Source: Isoetes taiwanensis
Taxonomy: Eukaryota > Streptophyta > Lycopodiopsida > Isoetales > Isoetaceae
NCBI GenBank assembly: GCA_021234155.1
Contig: JAJEKV010000014.1
Location: 10,747,563-10,811,562, forward strand
Direction: 5' to 3'
Length of the DNA: 64,000 nt
The notes below the pieces were generated by a model that saw nothing but the letters and a program-made list of their open reading frames with translations, did no database searches and was not told where the DNA came from. Shown here one piece after another: positions 1 to 11,460 of the stretch. Every line of letters begins with the position of its first letter. The stretch's first letter is position 1. The position numbers and the translations under genes were made by a program.

Positions 1-920
1 CGTGATCAAGGATGTAAATGAATGAAAAAAATTAGAGAAAAAAAAAAGATATGTTCTGTGTTTGAACCCGGTTTTAGTCAGAATCTGCCATGGTCTGCTG
101 CCCGAGCCTCCAAATTCGACCAAAGGCTCGCCATAAAATTATAATGCAAGAAGAAATTAACAAAGCTTGCAACCCAAAATCCCTTTTGAGCCGTTTTGCA
201 TCCTCCCGAAATCTCTTGTGAATGCAATATATATCATCTGTTCTTTTGTTGAAACCCGTCTAAGACTGATTAAGAGCAAACTAAGCAAGATTCAAAAGCC
301 GGAATAATCAAATCGCAACAAATCGGCATGTAGCCAGTACCTTAAGCAGATTCAATTTGCTTACCCTGGAGCCCAAAAAATTGGCATGTGCTTTTTAGGG
401 ATCTGTCACATGTTTCTTGAATCCTTAACATGCCATAGCTAGGACCAGAAGGAGCCGGAATGATTTCAAAGAGGGGTCGTATTCTGCCATAGCCGTTGCC
501 CCTTTTACACAGGTCGTGCCCTGCCCTGTTCTAACTAAACCTAGTTAATATTAAATTAATATTGTTTGTATTTTTTTTATAATATTTCGATTTCAATATG
601 GTTATATATATAAAAAAAAAATAAAAAAATCCTTTGAAGGAATACGAAAATTTGGAAATACAATACTTGTAATGCAATTTTGAGTTGCAAAATCGAGGCT
701 AATAAGCTAATATTAAATGAGTTAATAAAAATTATATGCCTTTCCTAATAGTATAGCACAAGCCTAATTCTTTTCATTTCCATATGTCTAAACAAGCACG
801 AAGGCTTAGGAATATTAATGTCAGGGTTTCGGTTGCAACCTAATTCCTCGTCTTCCCTTGCGAATTATCATTTCATCAACACATCGTTCTTTGAGCCTTA
901 GGATTCGTGTAGCCACGACA
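1..920. repeat. Segmental repeat A, copy 1
   Basis: This stretch is repeated at 6823-7842 with only scattered substitutions and small indels. Both copies end at the same place, just after the sequence GTGTAGCCACGACA (about 920 and 7842), and then diverge completely. The left end runs off the window. No coding potential was recognised. It lacks the ~115-bp insertion seen in copy 2, so it shows the empty site at about 235-241. Confidence 0.9.
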
Positions 921-1896
921 TATTTTTTGGGGGGCATTTCGAGAAAGCAACACTTTGCTGGCATAATCCCATATGTTTAGATCAAGGAATGGTGGTGTAT
1001 CAGAGGTTTATCAAAGCAAAACAAGATGGCCATATTTTAGTGGAAGAATCTGTGAGTTTGGAGCTTGTTGCGAAGGTATGCAATTGTTTGCTTCTATTTT
1101 TCTTTTGCCTGGCCAGCAAGATAAGATAAGAAGTTATTTAGCCCTGCATTTAAACAACCATAATTCTGTCATATTTAGAGAAAACACTTTGCTAGACCGT
1201 CTATTTAGTTTGTGTACCTCAAGCTTGCATCTTGTTAATTTACCTACAAAGAAAAAAAAAAAGCCATATCTATTTCCTTCCGTGCCTCTTATATTTTTGA
1301 AGCAAAGAAAACCTGATGTTTGCTCACTTTTGGACTCGCTTGCTCCCGTGTTATGAAAAAAAATAGTAAAGAGATGGACGTAACTTCTGTGCTCTTGCAT
1401 TTGCCAAGGCAGGTTACAATATTATATTTAGCCATATATTTAGCCATGCTTTATCTGATGCTTTATCTGATGGAATATCCAACCTATGTCTAAAACCTGT
1501 GCTTCAAATCCCTGCAAGCAAAAGCAGACCTTCTGACTCTGATAATGTTTGTATCTGCCATAGTCATTTCGCTGCCACATTACATTCCCACTACTGGATT
1601 ACATTCCCTCTTCATCACCCCTTTCTGTTTAAGTATTTTTTCCTTTTCCTGAAGCATTCGTTCAGCTAAATCCTTATTGCAGGCATACCTCCTTAAGCTT
1701 CAAAGTCATGGCTTCCAACTCTGCTTTTAATGATGCACTGTTTTTATCAGCCAGAGCCTTCTTCTTCTGTTTGATTGGAGATTTGACTGAAGGGTTTTCT
1801 TCTGCAATATTTTCCTTCTCACTAATCAGTATCAATGGGGCAGCCATGGCCGGATTCTTGCCCTAGTCCTTCCTTCCTGATGCCTCCATACATTCT
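921..1896. other. No recognised gene
   Basis: Only short open frames occur, for example 973-1356 on the plus strand, and none resembles a known family. The stretch 1640-1860 is purine-rich on the minus strand and could be decayed retroelement sequence upstream of the integrase that follows, but no motif supports this. Confidence 0.4.
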
Positions 1897-2925
1897 GTGC
1901 ATTTGCCATGGCCGACTATATTTTCTGATGTAAAAGCTCATGTGAAGCATTGTGACCCTTGCCAACGTATAGGCCGACCTACTAGAAGAGATTCTATGCC
2001 ATTGAACCCAATAGTTCCTATAATTCCCTTTGAGAAGTGGGGCATAGATTTTATAGGCCCCATTAATCCTCCTTCATGGCAAACCCGTTGTGAATATATA
2101 TTAGTTTGCACGGATTATGTCACTAAATGGGCAGAAGCCAAAGTCTTGCTCCATGACAATGCTGCTGTTGTTGCAACCTTTTTATATGAAAACATCATCA
2201 TTAGGCTTGGTTGTCCTTTAGAGTTAGTGAGTGATAGGGGTTCTCACTTTGTTAATGAAGTAATTACAGCCTTAACTAAACGATATGACATATCCCATAG
2301 AAAAAGCACCCCATACCATTCTCAAGCCAATGGCCAGGTTGAAAAAACCAATAAAACTCTATGTAATATAATGATAAATATTTGTAATGCTAATAGGACT
2401 GATTGGGACAAGAGATTGTTATCTGCATTATGGGCCTATAGAATAGCCTACAAAGTTGCCACAAAAACAACCCCTTTTATGTTAGTGTATGGCCAAGAAG
2501 CAATTTTGCCAATAGAATTGAAAATCCTATCTCTAAGAGTAGTAATTCAGGATAAGCTAGATGAAGATGGTAGCCTTAAAGCACGCTTACACGAGTTGGA
2601 AAAACCTGATGAAGTTCGCCTCCATGCTTATATGGCTAGAGAAGCACTTCAAAAGCAACGAAAGAAGTGGTATGATGAGTATAATAAAAATAAGGAATTT
2701 AAAGAGAACGACTCAGTGTTATTGTATGATTCAAAGCATTGGAAAAAACCAGGAAAGTTGAGAATGAGATGGACAGGACCATATATTGTAAAAAATGTCT
2801 TTTCTAATGGATCTGTGGTGTTACAGGATTTACAAGGGAGTGAACTTCCAATTAGAGTTAATGGTGCACGTCTAAAAGCATATTATGCACCAAGGACTTT
2901 CAAGAAACTTCCAGATGCAATGTAA
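1897..2925 (+). CDS. Ty3/gypsy integrase fragment (non-chromovirus)
   Basis: A 342-residue open frame covers the C-terminal part of a Ty3/gypsy polyprotein. The remnant of the zinc-binding HHCC motif is the C-x2-C pair at residues 19-22. The integrase core has D51 (GIDFIGP), D113 (SDRG) and E149 (NGQVEK), giving a DD35E spacing. The tail contains the GPYIVK block and ends near GARLKAYY without a chromodomain, as in Tat/Athila-type elements. Protease, reverse transcriptase and RNase H are absent upstream, so this is a truncated copy even though the frame is open. The annotated start is only the first ATG in the frame; the natural protein was a longer polyprotein. Confidence 0.9.
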   Translation: MHLPWPTIFSDVKAHVKHCDPCQRIGRPTRRDSMPLNPIVPIIPFEKWGIDFIGPINPPSWQTRCEYILVCTDYVTKWAEAKVLLHDNAAVVATFLYENIIIRLGCPLELVSDRGSHFVNEVITALTKRYDISHRKSTPYHSQANGQVEKTNKTLCNIMINICNANRTDWDKRLLSALWAYRIAYKVATKTTPFMLVYGQEAILPIELKILSLRVVIQDKLDEDGSLKARLHELEKPDEVRLHAYMAREALQKQRKKWYDEYNKNKEFKENDSVLLYDSKHWKKPGKLRMRWTGPYIVKNVFSNGSVVLQDLQGSELPIRVNGARLKAYYAPRTFKKLPDAM

Positions 2926-3696
2926 TTCATCGAGGGCGATGAATACATTTGGAAGGGGATAATAGCATAATAAGGGAAAAATTTATAAAAAAGTGAAAAT
3001 AATAATAATAATAATAAATAAATAATTTGATTTTTCTTATTATTCATCTGCTTGCTCTCTGTATTACTCAAATTCATCTCATTTTTCATTCTTACATCTC
3101 ATTCAATCCATAAAGACTGCCAAATCAACCCCGCATCTAGGCAGCAATTTGTTACTAACTTTTATGGTTTCCATGATAGGTCCACCCACCTGCTTGTCTC
3201 CATGTTTGTCAATTCATTTCGCATTACACTCATCCACTCTATGTCAATCCATTAAAGTCTGTCATGTAAGCTTTACCACTAGGCAGCAACGTTTTTACTA
3301 ATTTTTGTTTTTGCATGATGCAAGTGCATCTGCTTGATTTCCATTCATCTCGCCTCCATTACTTCCATAACTCATTCATATCTATGCTAGCAAAATCATT
3401 CACCACCAATTGCTAGCGGGAATATCGATGAGAATTTTGTTTCCATGGCAAGTTTACTTGGTTGTCCTTCGTAATTATTCAAACCATATGCTTTTCATTC
3501 ATTCATATCATTCAAACCATAAGTGCTGCATATCAGCTTTACCATCAAAGCAGCCAATTTTGCTAACTTGTTGTTTCCTTGATGCAGGATCATCAATTTT
3601 CTAGTCAAACTCATCTGATTTCCTTTTGGCTTACAACCATTACCACTGCTTCCTTTTCCATTTTTTATCATTCCTTTATTGCTGGCCATCTTTATT
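2926..3696 (+). other. Non-coding sequence 3' of the integrase, with degenerate repeats
   Basis: An AT-rich (AAT)n tract at about 2997-3022 is followed by three loosely related blocks of the type 'GCAGC..TTTGCTAACTT..TGATGCA', near 3139-3180, 3280-3320 and 3550-3595. This is probably the 3' untranslated part of the upstream retroelement. No LTR boundary could be placed. Confidence 0.4.
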
Positions 3697-4124
3697 CCTT
3701 TGGTTTGGGTGTATCTTCACACGGGGGGTTACTCCGGGCAACGAGAGCTGTCGGATGGGCATATTTGCCATTTATTCCAAGATCTGGACCGTACATAGCG
3801 ATCCTCGTTTGTGGGGTATGCATGTACAAGTTTTTGCATACTGTATATTAAGGTTTGCAAAATACTATAAGGTTTGAGAGAATGTACTTAATGGTGTTAA
3901 TTTTGTACATGTATTATAAATATATTTTTGGAGCTCTTGCTGCCCTACGTAACCCCCCGTGTGAATATGCACCCAAACCAAAGGGGGTTTAAGGGGGATT
4001 TTAATTTAAATGTGTTAAATGCAATGGTTTGTGTTAATAATGTTAATGGTAGTTGTGTGTTGATTGTTATATTAAAAACATTTTTGGGCCCTTCGGGCCC
4101 TAACTAAAACAAACATAGGTAAAC
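3697..4124. repeat. Foldback-type repeat, copy 1
   Basis: The sequence from about 3697 to 3750 (TTTGGTTTGGGTG...CGAGAGCT) is answered by its reverse complement at 3931-3985, enclosing a ~180-bp loop. The right arm continues outward through a CCCCTT-rich block to the hairpin GGGCCCTTCGGGCCC at 4086-4100. Copy 2 at 17802-18154 contains the same outer sequence, arm and loop but lacks the second arm. No target-site duplication was identified. Confidence 0.75.
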
Positions 4125-4816
4125 TTTATGGGCCTAAATATTAATTACTAAAAAGCACAATAACATCAAGACAAACAAATTATTTACGCAAAGCATTCAT
4201 AACATCAATACAAAAGAAATGGCAATCATAACCGACATTGGCATCCAATATGTAGCATTAAAACAAGATATGATTTAAAATCATCCCTGAGCTGCCAAGA
4301 TTGCAAATTCTTCTCTGGATAGTTCATAGACATTGTATGACTCATCAGCAATAGAAAACAAAAATGCACATTCCTTGCATTTGCTTTCAACAACAAAGCA
4401 ATAAATCCTACACAAGAGGGCTACAATCCTCTGCAACAACCTACAAAAAGCCCCACTATAGTGAATCACGCTATTGCAAAAGAGTTTTCTTCATGCCAAA
4501 TTTTGTTCGTCTCATTCACAAAACCGAATGTGTGCTCTAGTTGATTGCTAAAATCACCAACTGCAATCAATGCTTCTATCTGCATTATGAAGCAATTGAC
4601 AATGAGCAAGAAGCTAGTAGCATGTTTGCTTCTCTCCAGTATCATCAGTATGTTTACCTGGAAAACCCTTTTGTAAACCACGTTCACAAACTCCAGGTTC
4701 TAGGGTGCCTAGAAATTGAACAAAAGGTGAAACGTAATTGAGCCATTTCTGAAAGCCCACACTGTTAGTTGTTGCAGTCGCTAGAAATATCATCAATTGC
4801 CTGCTAGAAAACGAGG
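4125..4816 (-). other. Unrecognised coding-like stretch, minus strand
   Basis: On the minus strand, 4281-4469 (62 residues) and neighbouring frames 4466-4687 and 4614-4823 read as cysteine-rich, non-repetitive protein, with segments such as RLLQRIVALLCRIYCF and CKECAFLFSI. Stops separate them, so this may be a decayed exon or gene fragment. I could not assign a family. Confidence 0.25.
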
Positions 4817-4927
4817 CTGCCATTTCTCATTGTAAGGACTAACTCAGCCATCTCTATAAGCCTGCCATTTCTCGTTGTAAGGATGGACTAAGTCATTTCT
4901 GTAGGCCTGCCATTTCTCTTATATGTC
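4817..4927. repeat. 45-bp tandem repeat, about 2.4 copies
   Basis: Units beginning CTGCCATTTCTC start at 4817, 4862 and 4907, an exact 45-bp period, with a few substitutions between units. The third unit is partial. Confidence 0.8.
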
Positions 4928-5844
4928 GACAAGCTGCTGCCTCAATTCTAAAAGGAAGAAACAAGGTGTGCAGACATCATTGCGACTATGGAGAAGCATG
5001 TCCAGCTTTCAAATTTTAAAACAAATCTGATACTCCAAACCAAGCTCGGCCTTTTTGGCAAGTCTGCTATTTCATTCTTCCACAAATGGCCCTGTCGAAG
5101 AAATCCTTATGGCAAGGAAACGTGGAACTATACAAAATAGAAATCACATAAAGAAGATTGCAACTTACCTGGCGTTTAGAAACTGCATTTTTAACTTGCT
5201 TATTAAGCATGAGCAAAAAAGCTCCACTTTCAATAGGTCTTTAACACACTTCTCCTTTTACAATCTTCTGCAAACAGTTGACAAGGTATCTTCACCTTCA
5301 CGGTTCTGCAAAGCAAGCTCAAGAAGAAATTATCTTCTGCTTTGATCCAATAGCAATAACAAAATCTGCTCTATTCTTCTCATATTTTCTAAATCGGTTA
5401 AGACCTCCTGCAATAAAATTGCGAGAATCTTCAACGGCAAAACCACTCTTCTCCTCAAAGATACGGTTTAAAACCCTCTTCAGTCTTTTGCAACTAAGGA
5501 AAGCAACACACCGAGATGCTATCTCAAAATCGTGACTACTATGGGCTCCAAGTCTGGATGCTCTCTCGCACACAATAGAAAATAGGGAATGGTGAAGCTT
5601 CTTGGAAGGCACTAAATAAGGAAATCGAATGCTAGATCTTCAAGCCGAATGTCAAATCTTGAAGCCTATTCTTGAAGCCGAATGCTGAATCTTGAAGCAT
5701 GTTCGAACCCTGCTATTGCTTTCGATTCTTGCCTTCTTTCTTCCTAACCCTAAAATAACCCTAAAACATGATGGCACGATGCTTGCATGCAAAACTCTGA
5801 AAATGGCAACTAAAATAAAAAGAGGGCTTTTGTTGTGAGCCCTT
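4928..5844. other. No recognised gene
   Basis: Short overlapping frames occur on both strands (for example 5278-5535 plus and 5319-5612 minus), none with recognisable domains. Short related phrases of the type 'CTTGAAGC..GAATG' recur at about 5637-5700. Confidence 0.35.
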
Positions 5845-6020
5845 GGATGTTGGACCATTGAAAAAAAAAAGCTAAATCAACGACTAAGAAATGGTGCACT
5901 CTAGATGTACACATTAGTACATCCATTCGAATACGCCATGAAATCTTAGGAAAACCTTTGTGAAAAGCGTACAAAAACACAAAGAAAACCCCCCGGTATT
6001 ATGCTACATATTCCATCCCA
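5845..6020 (-). repeat. Dispersed repeat D, copy 1 (inverted relative to copy 2)
   Basis: The reverse complement of this segment aligns with 15900-16070. Both copies contain the core GGATGTACTAATG-GTACATCTAGAG and the run 'ATGTAGCA-AATA..GGGGGTT'. The core is itself partly palindromic (GATGTAC...GTACATC). Family unknown. Confidence 0.65.
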
Positions 6021-6822
6021 GCAAATTCATGATAGGGTTCTATGTTGGTAGTAGTTGTATTACTGTGAAGGTTTTCTGAAAACCCGAAAAGGGCAAGGTT
6101 TTTATTTCTAGCATTAATGCTTCTACTATTATATTCGCGAGGACGCTGAATACATTTAGGGGAGAATAATGTGAAGTGGAAAACGATGCCAAAAAGTTGT
6201 GTTAACGAGGAAATTAAGGCATCTGGCTATGATATTCAAGTTTTTGATGCTAAAATTGGGCAAAATTGAAGATTTTAGCGAATTTGTGTATTTTCCTTCT
6301 ATGGGAAAATTGCGAGCTAGTAGAAGACCATTGTGGATCATTATAGAATTGGGACCTTAAAGAAAATTGACATGAAAACTATGCTGTTATATTAAAATAT
6401 TTGGACGGTTGAGATTATTTTGAGCGATGGTCAAGATTGAACTAAAACTGTATAAATATGAATTGGGTGGAAGGAAAAACTACCTTTTCGTGCCTGTTCA
6501 TGTCCTCTCTGCTTGCGGCTTGAGCGTCCTGGTACGGATCTGGTCCATCAATGCTAATGCATGATGTCTTTTGTTACAGATTAGGATGATGATAATTGAG
6601 AGTGAATAATTTTCGTTGCGTGTATGGTGATGGAATTCTGTTTAAATAATTCTGGTCTGAGTGCTTGGAAGCCATAGGGGTTTACCTGGAAGGAGATTCC
6701 CTGTGTAGTTCTGAGCCAAATAATAACAAATAATAAAACTGTGATGCATCCGAGATGGAAAGAATGAGCAAATAAGGAATTAAAACTAGAATAAACAAAA
6801 CTCGTGTCTGTGTTATTCCTGT
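6021..6822. other. Intergenic, with a TATA-like motif
   Basis: No coding frame of note. A TATAAATA motif lies at about 6452 in an otherwise unremarkable stretch. No downstream gene supports it as a promoter. Confidence 0.3.
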
Positions 6823-7842
6823 ATCAAGGATGTAAATGAATGAAAAAAATCAGAGGAAAAAAAATGATTTAGATGTAAATCCGCCATGGCTGGTGCCTGA
6901 GCCTCCAAATCCGCCCAGTGCTCTGCCATGAAATTATAATCCAAGAAGAAATTAACAAAGCTTGCAATCTAAAATCCCTTCTGAGCCATTTTACATCCTC
7001 CCGAAATCTCTTGTGAATGCAATATATATCATTTGTTTAATCCTGTCAGTAATATGCTTGCTGCCCTCTTCCTGTTTGGGTCCCATAGGCCAATTGGTCT
7101 CCGTGGATGCTAAAAACCTATTCTATTCTATTCTATTCTATTTTATTCTATTCTTTTGTTGAAACCTGTCTAAGATAGATTAAAAGCAAACTAAGCAAGA
7201 TCTAAAAGCCAGAATGATCAAATCGCAGCAAATCGGTCTGTAGCCAGTACCTTAAGCAGATTCAATTTGCTTACCCTGGAGCCCAAAAAATCGACCTGTG
7301 CTTTTCAAGTGTCACCTGTTTCTTGAATCCTTACCATGCCATAGCTAGGACCAGAAGGAGCCGGAAGGATTTCAAAGAGGGGTCGTATTTTGCCATAGCC
7401 GCTGCCCCTTTTACACAGGTCGTGCCCTGCCCTGTTCTAACTAAACCTAGTTAATATTAAATTAATATTGTTTGTATTTTTTTTTTATATAAGGGTCCAT
7501 TAACTAAGTTAACATTTTGATTTCAATATATGGTTATATAAAAAAATAACAATCCTTTGAAGGAATACGAAAATTTGAAAATACAATACTTGTAATGCAA
7601 TTTTGAGTTGCAAAATCGAGGCTAATAAGCTAATATTAAATGAGCTACTAAAAATTATATGCCTTTTCTAATAGTATAGCACGAGCCTAATTCTTTTCAT
7701 TTCAATATGTCTAAACAAGCACGAAGGCTTAGGAATATTAATGCCAGGGTTTCGGTTGCAACCTAATTCCTCGTCTTCCCTTGTGAATTATCATTTCATC
7801 AACACATCATTCTTTGAGCCTTGGGATTCGTGTAGCCACGAC
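6823..7842. repeat. Segmental repeat A, copy 2
   Basis: Second copy of the sequence at 1-920, about 90% or more similar by eye. It carries an extra ~115 bp (7036-7150) absent from copy 1. The right edge abuts a truncated chromovirus LTR exactly where copy 1 diverges. Confidence 0.9.
7036..7150 (+). mobile_element. Short non-LTR retroelement insertion with (TTCTA)n tail
   Basis: This block is missing from the paralogous site at 235-241, so it is an insertion. It contains GGGTCCCATAGGCCAATTGG and TCTCCGTGGATGCTAAAA, then ends in repeated TTCTA. A second copy of the same 3' end occurs at 56740-56850. A pentanucleotide 3' tail and short length fit a 5'-truncated LINE or a SINE. No clear target-site duplication was found. 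Confidence 0.75.
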
Positions 7843-8797
7843 AACTCCTGAGGGTCAGGGCGACACCATTGATCCAGGAAGTGTCGGACCCATACCCGAC
7901 CCACACGAAGCTACTGACTATAGACCTAGCCCGCTACGGGCCCCCAGTAGCCACGCTCAGCAGGGACCCCCATCCACTTTGCCACTAGCCTCGTTGTGTA
8001 GTGCTAAGTCATTCCATAGCCCCCATAGCCGGGTGGGTTCCTATGCACACGCCGCATCTAATAGGAACTAAGGGTCTAAACTAGGAGCATCATCTAGATA
8101 ATAGCCACTATATCTTTACTCCCCTTCCCGATACACAAGAGGTGACATAACATCAACCAACATCGTACATCAACGTAATATGATCAATAATGAAGACACA
8201 TCTAATCCTAATCACATACATTTAACTTACAGTTAGGGTTCATTGATTAGGGTTCCAAACCTAGACTGAGGGTTCTAGGAAGGCTCTACTAACTAGATAA
8301 GATACTAGCTCATCTAGAATCCTAGGTTCCAGATGATCTACCTATGAGGCTCCCACGAATACCTGCTCCAGACGAACTTCCTCCAACCCCTGGGGTCTTC
8401 ATGACTTGGTGATGAGTCGAGTGGTTCCTCCTCCTTCTGATGAGCGTATTGCCTTAGTGCTGTCGATCTGAGCTATGCCGCAGTTTTGAGCGAAGAACAG
8501 GTCACAAGGTAGGTGGAGCCAAAAAGTGGCCTAGGTTTATGGTTAGAGTACTTATAGGTTAGGGTTCCATGTCACTGCCACGTGGCTCCAATGGGGTGCT
8601 TCCATGTGGCGGGTGTCCAATAGGTTGAGGCCATGTGGAAATGGCCTTAAGCCTAAGGTTGACTAAGTTATGTAAATAACTTGGCCATGCTCCCTTCTCC
8701 ACTTACTATGGTATACAAGTCTATAATGATAGGCTTATATGGTAACGTGGCCTAGAGATATACGTATTTATGATGTATATTTCCAGGGAGCGTCACA
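7842..8797 (-). repeat. Truncated chromovirus LTR
   Basis: Homologous to about 50480-51452 of the complete LTR at 49875-51452. The intact end is at 8797, reading TGTGACG on the minus strand. The other end is cut at 7842, where segmental repeat A begins. Two phrases shared with the complete copy are 'CTGAGGGTTCTAGG'-like and 'ATATACGTATTTATG'. Confidence 0.85.
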
Positions 8798-8814
8798 TTC
8801 TCCCCCCCTTAGGA
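8798..8814 (-). other. Polypurine tract of the chromovirus
   Basis: On the minus strand the sequence AAGGGGGGGAGAA lies immediately before the LTR start TGTGACG. This is the expected position and composition of the plus-strand primer of an LTR retrotransposon. The equivalent tract in the other copy is 51453-51467. Confidence 0.8.
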
Positions 8815-9261
8815 TAATGCTGTCCTCAGCATCATGCTAAGGTGATGAACCTGAACTAACCCTGCAAGATCACACACATGAATATAAAGATTTAACTTTA
8901 TTGAAATGATCAACTTGTTATTAGCTACTTAATATATACATATAGGCTATATTTGTACATATACAAAATTATATAACCTTCGCAAGTATTACTTATCACA
9001 ATATATCCGTAAACATTATCACAACAGTTAGTTCATAGTTAAGTCTACAAAATTATGACACCTGTCTTCTCATAATGTGCTCCCTCATCCCTGCTCCCCT
9101 TTACTGGCCTGCACACGTAGCACATTACGTTAGTTGTGTTAATAAGTTTGTGGTTTTAGGGGACCACCCCCTTACTATCTCCTTAAGCCGAACTGCTAGC
9201 TCAAGGTTACCTCTACTACCTTGCATTCGATCATGGCCCGTTAGGATTTGAGCATAAGGAC

Positions 9262-9601
9262 TGTTAACCATCTAGTGGTTAACATTGTGCATGCACATGT
9301 TAGGTGTCAGTGGTGGCAGACTGACACTTGGCATGCTTAGGTTAACTTAAGTGTATGGCTTAGATTAGTTAGATGTACGGCTCAGATTTGCGGTCTACAC
9401 TATATTAGACCGGAGCCTCTTCAGATGTACTCAGGTTTGATCTCATATTTGGAGAGCCTCATTTGGCCACGTTCCCCTTCATTCTTTGTACATATTTCTT
9501 TGTCTTGTTCTTGTTTTGTGATCATGAGCATGGCAGCCTTGTAGCATTCGGCAGTCATGGACTGCTGCTGCAGGGTGTATGCCAAGAACTCACAACTAAC
9601 A
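9262..9601 (+). repeat. 5' LTR of the non-autonomous element
   Basis: 340 bp, beginning TGTTAACC and ending ACTAACA, nearly identical to 11897-12236. The two LTRs differ by a handful of substitutions and a small shift around 'GTCAGTGGTGGCAGACTG', suggesting a moderately young insertion. Confidence 0.92.
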
Positions 9602-9602
9602 C

Positions 9603-9620
9603 TGGCGCCGTTATGCCGGG
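9603..9620 (+). other. Primer-binding site
   Basis: TGGCGCCGTTATGCCGGG lies one base after the 5' LTR. It closely resembles the TGGCGCCGTTGCCGGGG primer site known from many plant Ty3/gypsy elements, with an AT insertion and minor change. This links the non-autonomous element to a gypsy-type partner. Confidence 0.8.
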
Positions 9621-10658
9621 TTCGCTCATGATCCCTTTCTTCAGCCTTGATGTTTTGCTGTTGTCCTTGCTGCCCTTATTCATCAGTTCTTGAATACTCC
9701 TTGTATATTACTCTCAACCCTTCCAACTCCCTTATTTGGCCCAACCAGTTGTTGAAATGGTTCAGCTGGAGCCCCTTTGTCAAATCCTTTTGTTTGCAAT
9801 TGTTCTAGTTACGAAAAGAGTTTTCAAACCTCTGTTTTTTATGGTGCAGCAGGTGCAGCTTTACAGTCAAGGATTTCTGATTTCTGGAATGGTGACAGCA
9901 CTCCTCTCTGCACACCTCAGACAACTCAAATCAAGTATTTGATCCTCTTTTTTCTGTCTTCTATATGCTGCAAAACATTATCAAAAAAAATCATGTTGGT
10001 TTTCTGTCATTTCTGCTTATCCCACATTTTGTGCTTTTCTGCACACCCAAAAATATCACGTTGCTTCTGCTTTCTCTTGGCTTCTCAGAACTTTTGTGCT
10101 TTTTGTATGTATGCCATTATTTGCAGCAGAAGCTTTCTCTACAAAGCTTTCATGTTCTGATTCTTTACAGAGGGCTAGCTTTTGAGCTAGCCCCCATATG
10201 ATCGTCACTGTCCAAGCCCAAGTAACAGCATGTTTTATCAAGCTCACATCCTATCTGCATCAAAGTTCGAATTTCTCAGTTTATTTGGAGCACAAAGATT
10301 ATTTTCAGAGCCTCTTTGGTGTTCAAGCTTCTCTGATCTCCTGGAGTTGGGGCAGATTTCGCCATCTGGTTCGATGTCCTGCAAGCAAAGTTTTATTACC
10401 TGCACAAAGCAAAATCGATAGCAGACTATTTACACTTTCTTGGAAGCAAGCTTTTTGTTCCTGACAGCCTATTCTGATGCTTATTAGCCTTTTTCAAGAG
10501 GGCCAGCACTGTGGCTAGCCCCCATTCATTAGATATACAGGCTGCAAGCAGTATTCCAGCAAGCACGTCTGTACACAAAGCATTCGGGCGGATTTCTTAA
10601 AGCTCTCCAGTCTCCATCCTCTGCACACAAGCACCATTAGCACATCAAACTTCCATCT

Positions 10659-11270
10659 GTGAGTGGAGCACAGACATATTTTCAGAAGAAATTGTACCTG
10701 TTGATCCCTTGGCTTTTTCCTCACTCATATGAGGCTTCTGCAAATAGAAGAGCAGTCAGCAATTTTGATGAACAATTTAGAAGCAATGGGAGCAGAGTTA
10801 AGCACAGTCATTCAGATTCGGTTTTCTGCAAGTCTCTGAACAAACCCAACAGCGCAGATATATATATCTATCGAAGTTTTTCCAGCCCAAGTATCTGCAT
10901 CTTACACAGCAAGAAGCAGTCAATCCAGTTTGAAGCAGAGTCCAGCCCAGCGGAGTTCCCATCAGCCCTTGCCTTGCCACCGACTTTGGAGATTTCTATT
11001 TCGGCCCTTGCCTTATCCGCTCTGTTTCTATCCCTTATAGCTATGCCCATCTTCTGTTTTTCGAAACCCCAATCACATCTACCGATCTGTTGCAGCGGCA
11101 CCATCCCCGGATTTCTTTTTCTGGAGCTTCTAATTTTAGCATGCCACATTGAAAAGCGGTCTTTGGCTTCATTCACCACCATATCTTCCGTAAATAGCAA
11201 GATGCAGCACTGCCATAGCCGGCTCTGTTCAGCTTCCTCACGCTCTGTTTCCCTAATTATTACTGGTTGA
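10659..11270 (+). other. Unrecognised frame inside the LTR element
   Basis: A 203-residue frame in the internal region of the element. It is rich in Ser, Leu, Ala and Phe and shows no gag, zinc-knuckle, protease or polymerase motif. A 175-residue frame overlaps it on the other strand. It may be chance reading through non-coding filler DNA, as is common in LARD-type elements. Confidence 0.2.
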
Positions 11271-11277
11271 TAACGGC

Positions 11278-11460
11278 CCACGCAGCCCACGCTATTCAGT
11301 CCACGCCCACGGCCAGGCCTCACGGCCCATTTCCACGCCACGGGCACGCTACTTTTTGTTGGCTGATAACCACCCACGGCCACGGCCACGGCCACGGATA
11401 CGCCTCACGGCCAATGCCACGCTTCCAAAACCCACGCTGTGTTCTCAAAATCCACGCTCT
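11278..11460. repeat. CACGG-rich low-complexity stretch
   Basis: Repeated CACGGCCA/CACGCC phrases, including four successive CCACGG units near 11370-11396, within the internal region of the LTR element. Confidence 0.7.

Noticed and set aside
4086-4100. Helitron 3' terminus (hairpin followed by CTAA)
   Set aside because: GGGCCCTTCGGGCCCTAA looks suggestive, but similarity between the two copies continues ~24 bp past it, so it is not the element end.
9262-9601. Promoter or gene duplication as the cause of the 340-bp direct repeat
   Set aside because: The primer site, purine tract and matching 5-bp target duplication show that these are LTRs.
10868-11395. 175-codon minus-strand frame
   Set aside because: Lies in the internal filler of the non-autonomous LTR element, overlaps a 203-codon frame on the other strand, and spans the CACGG-rich tract.
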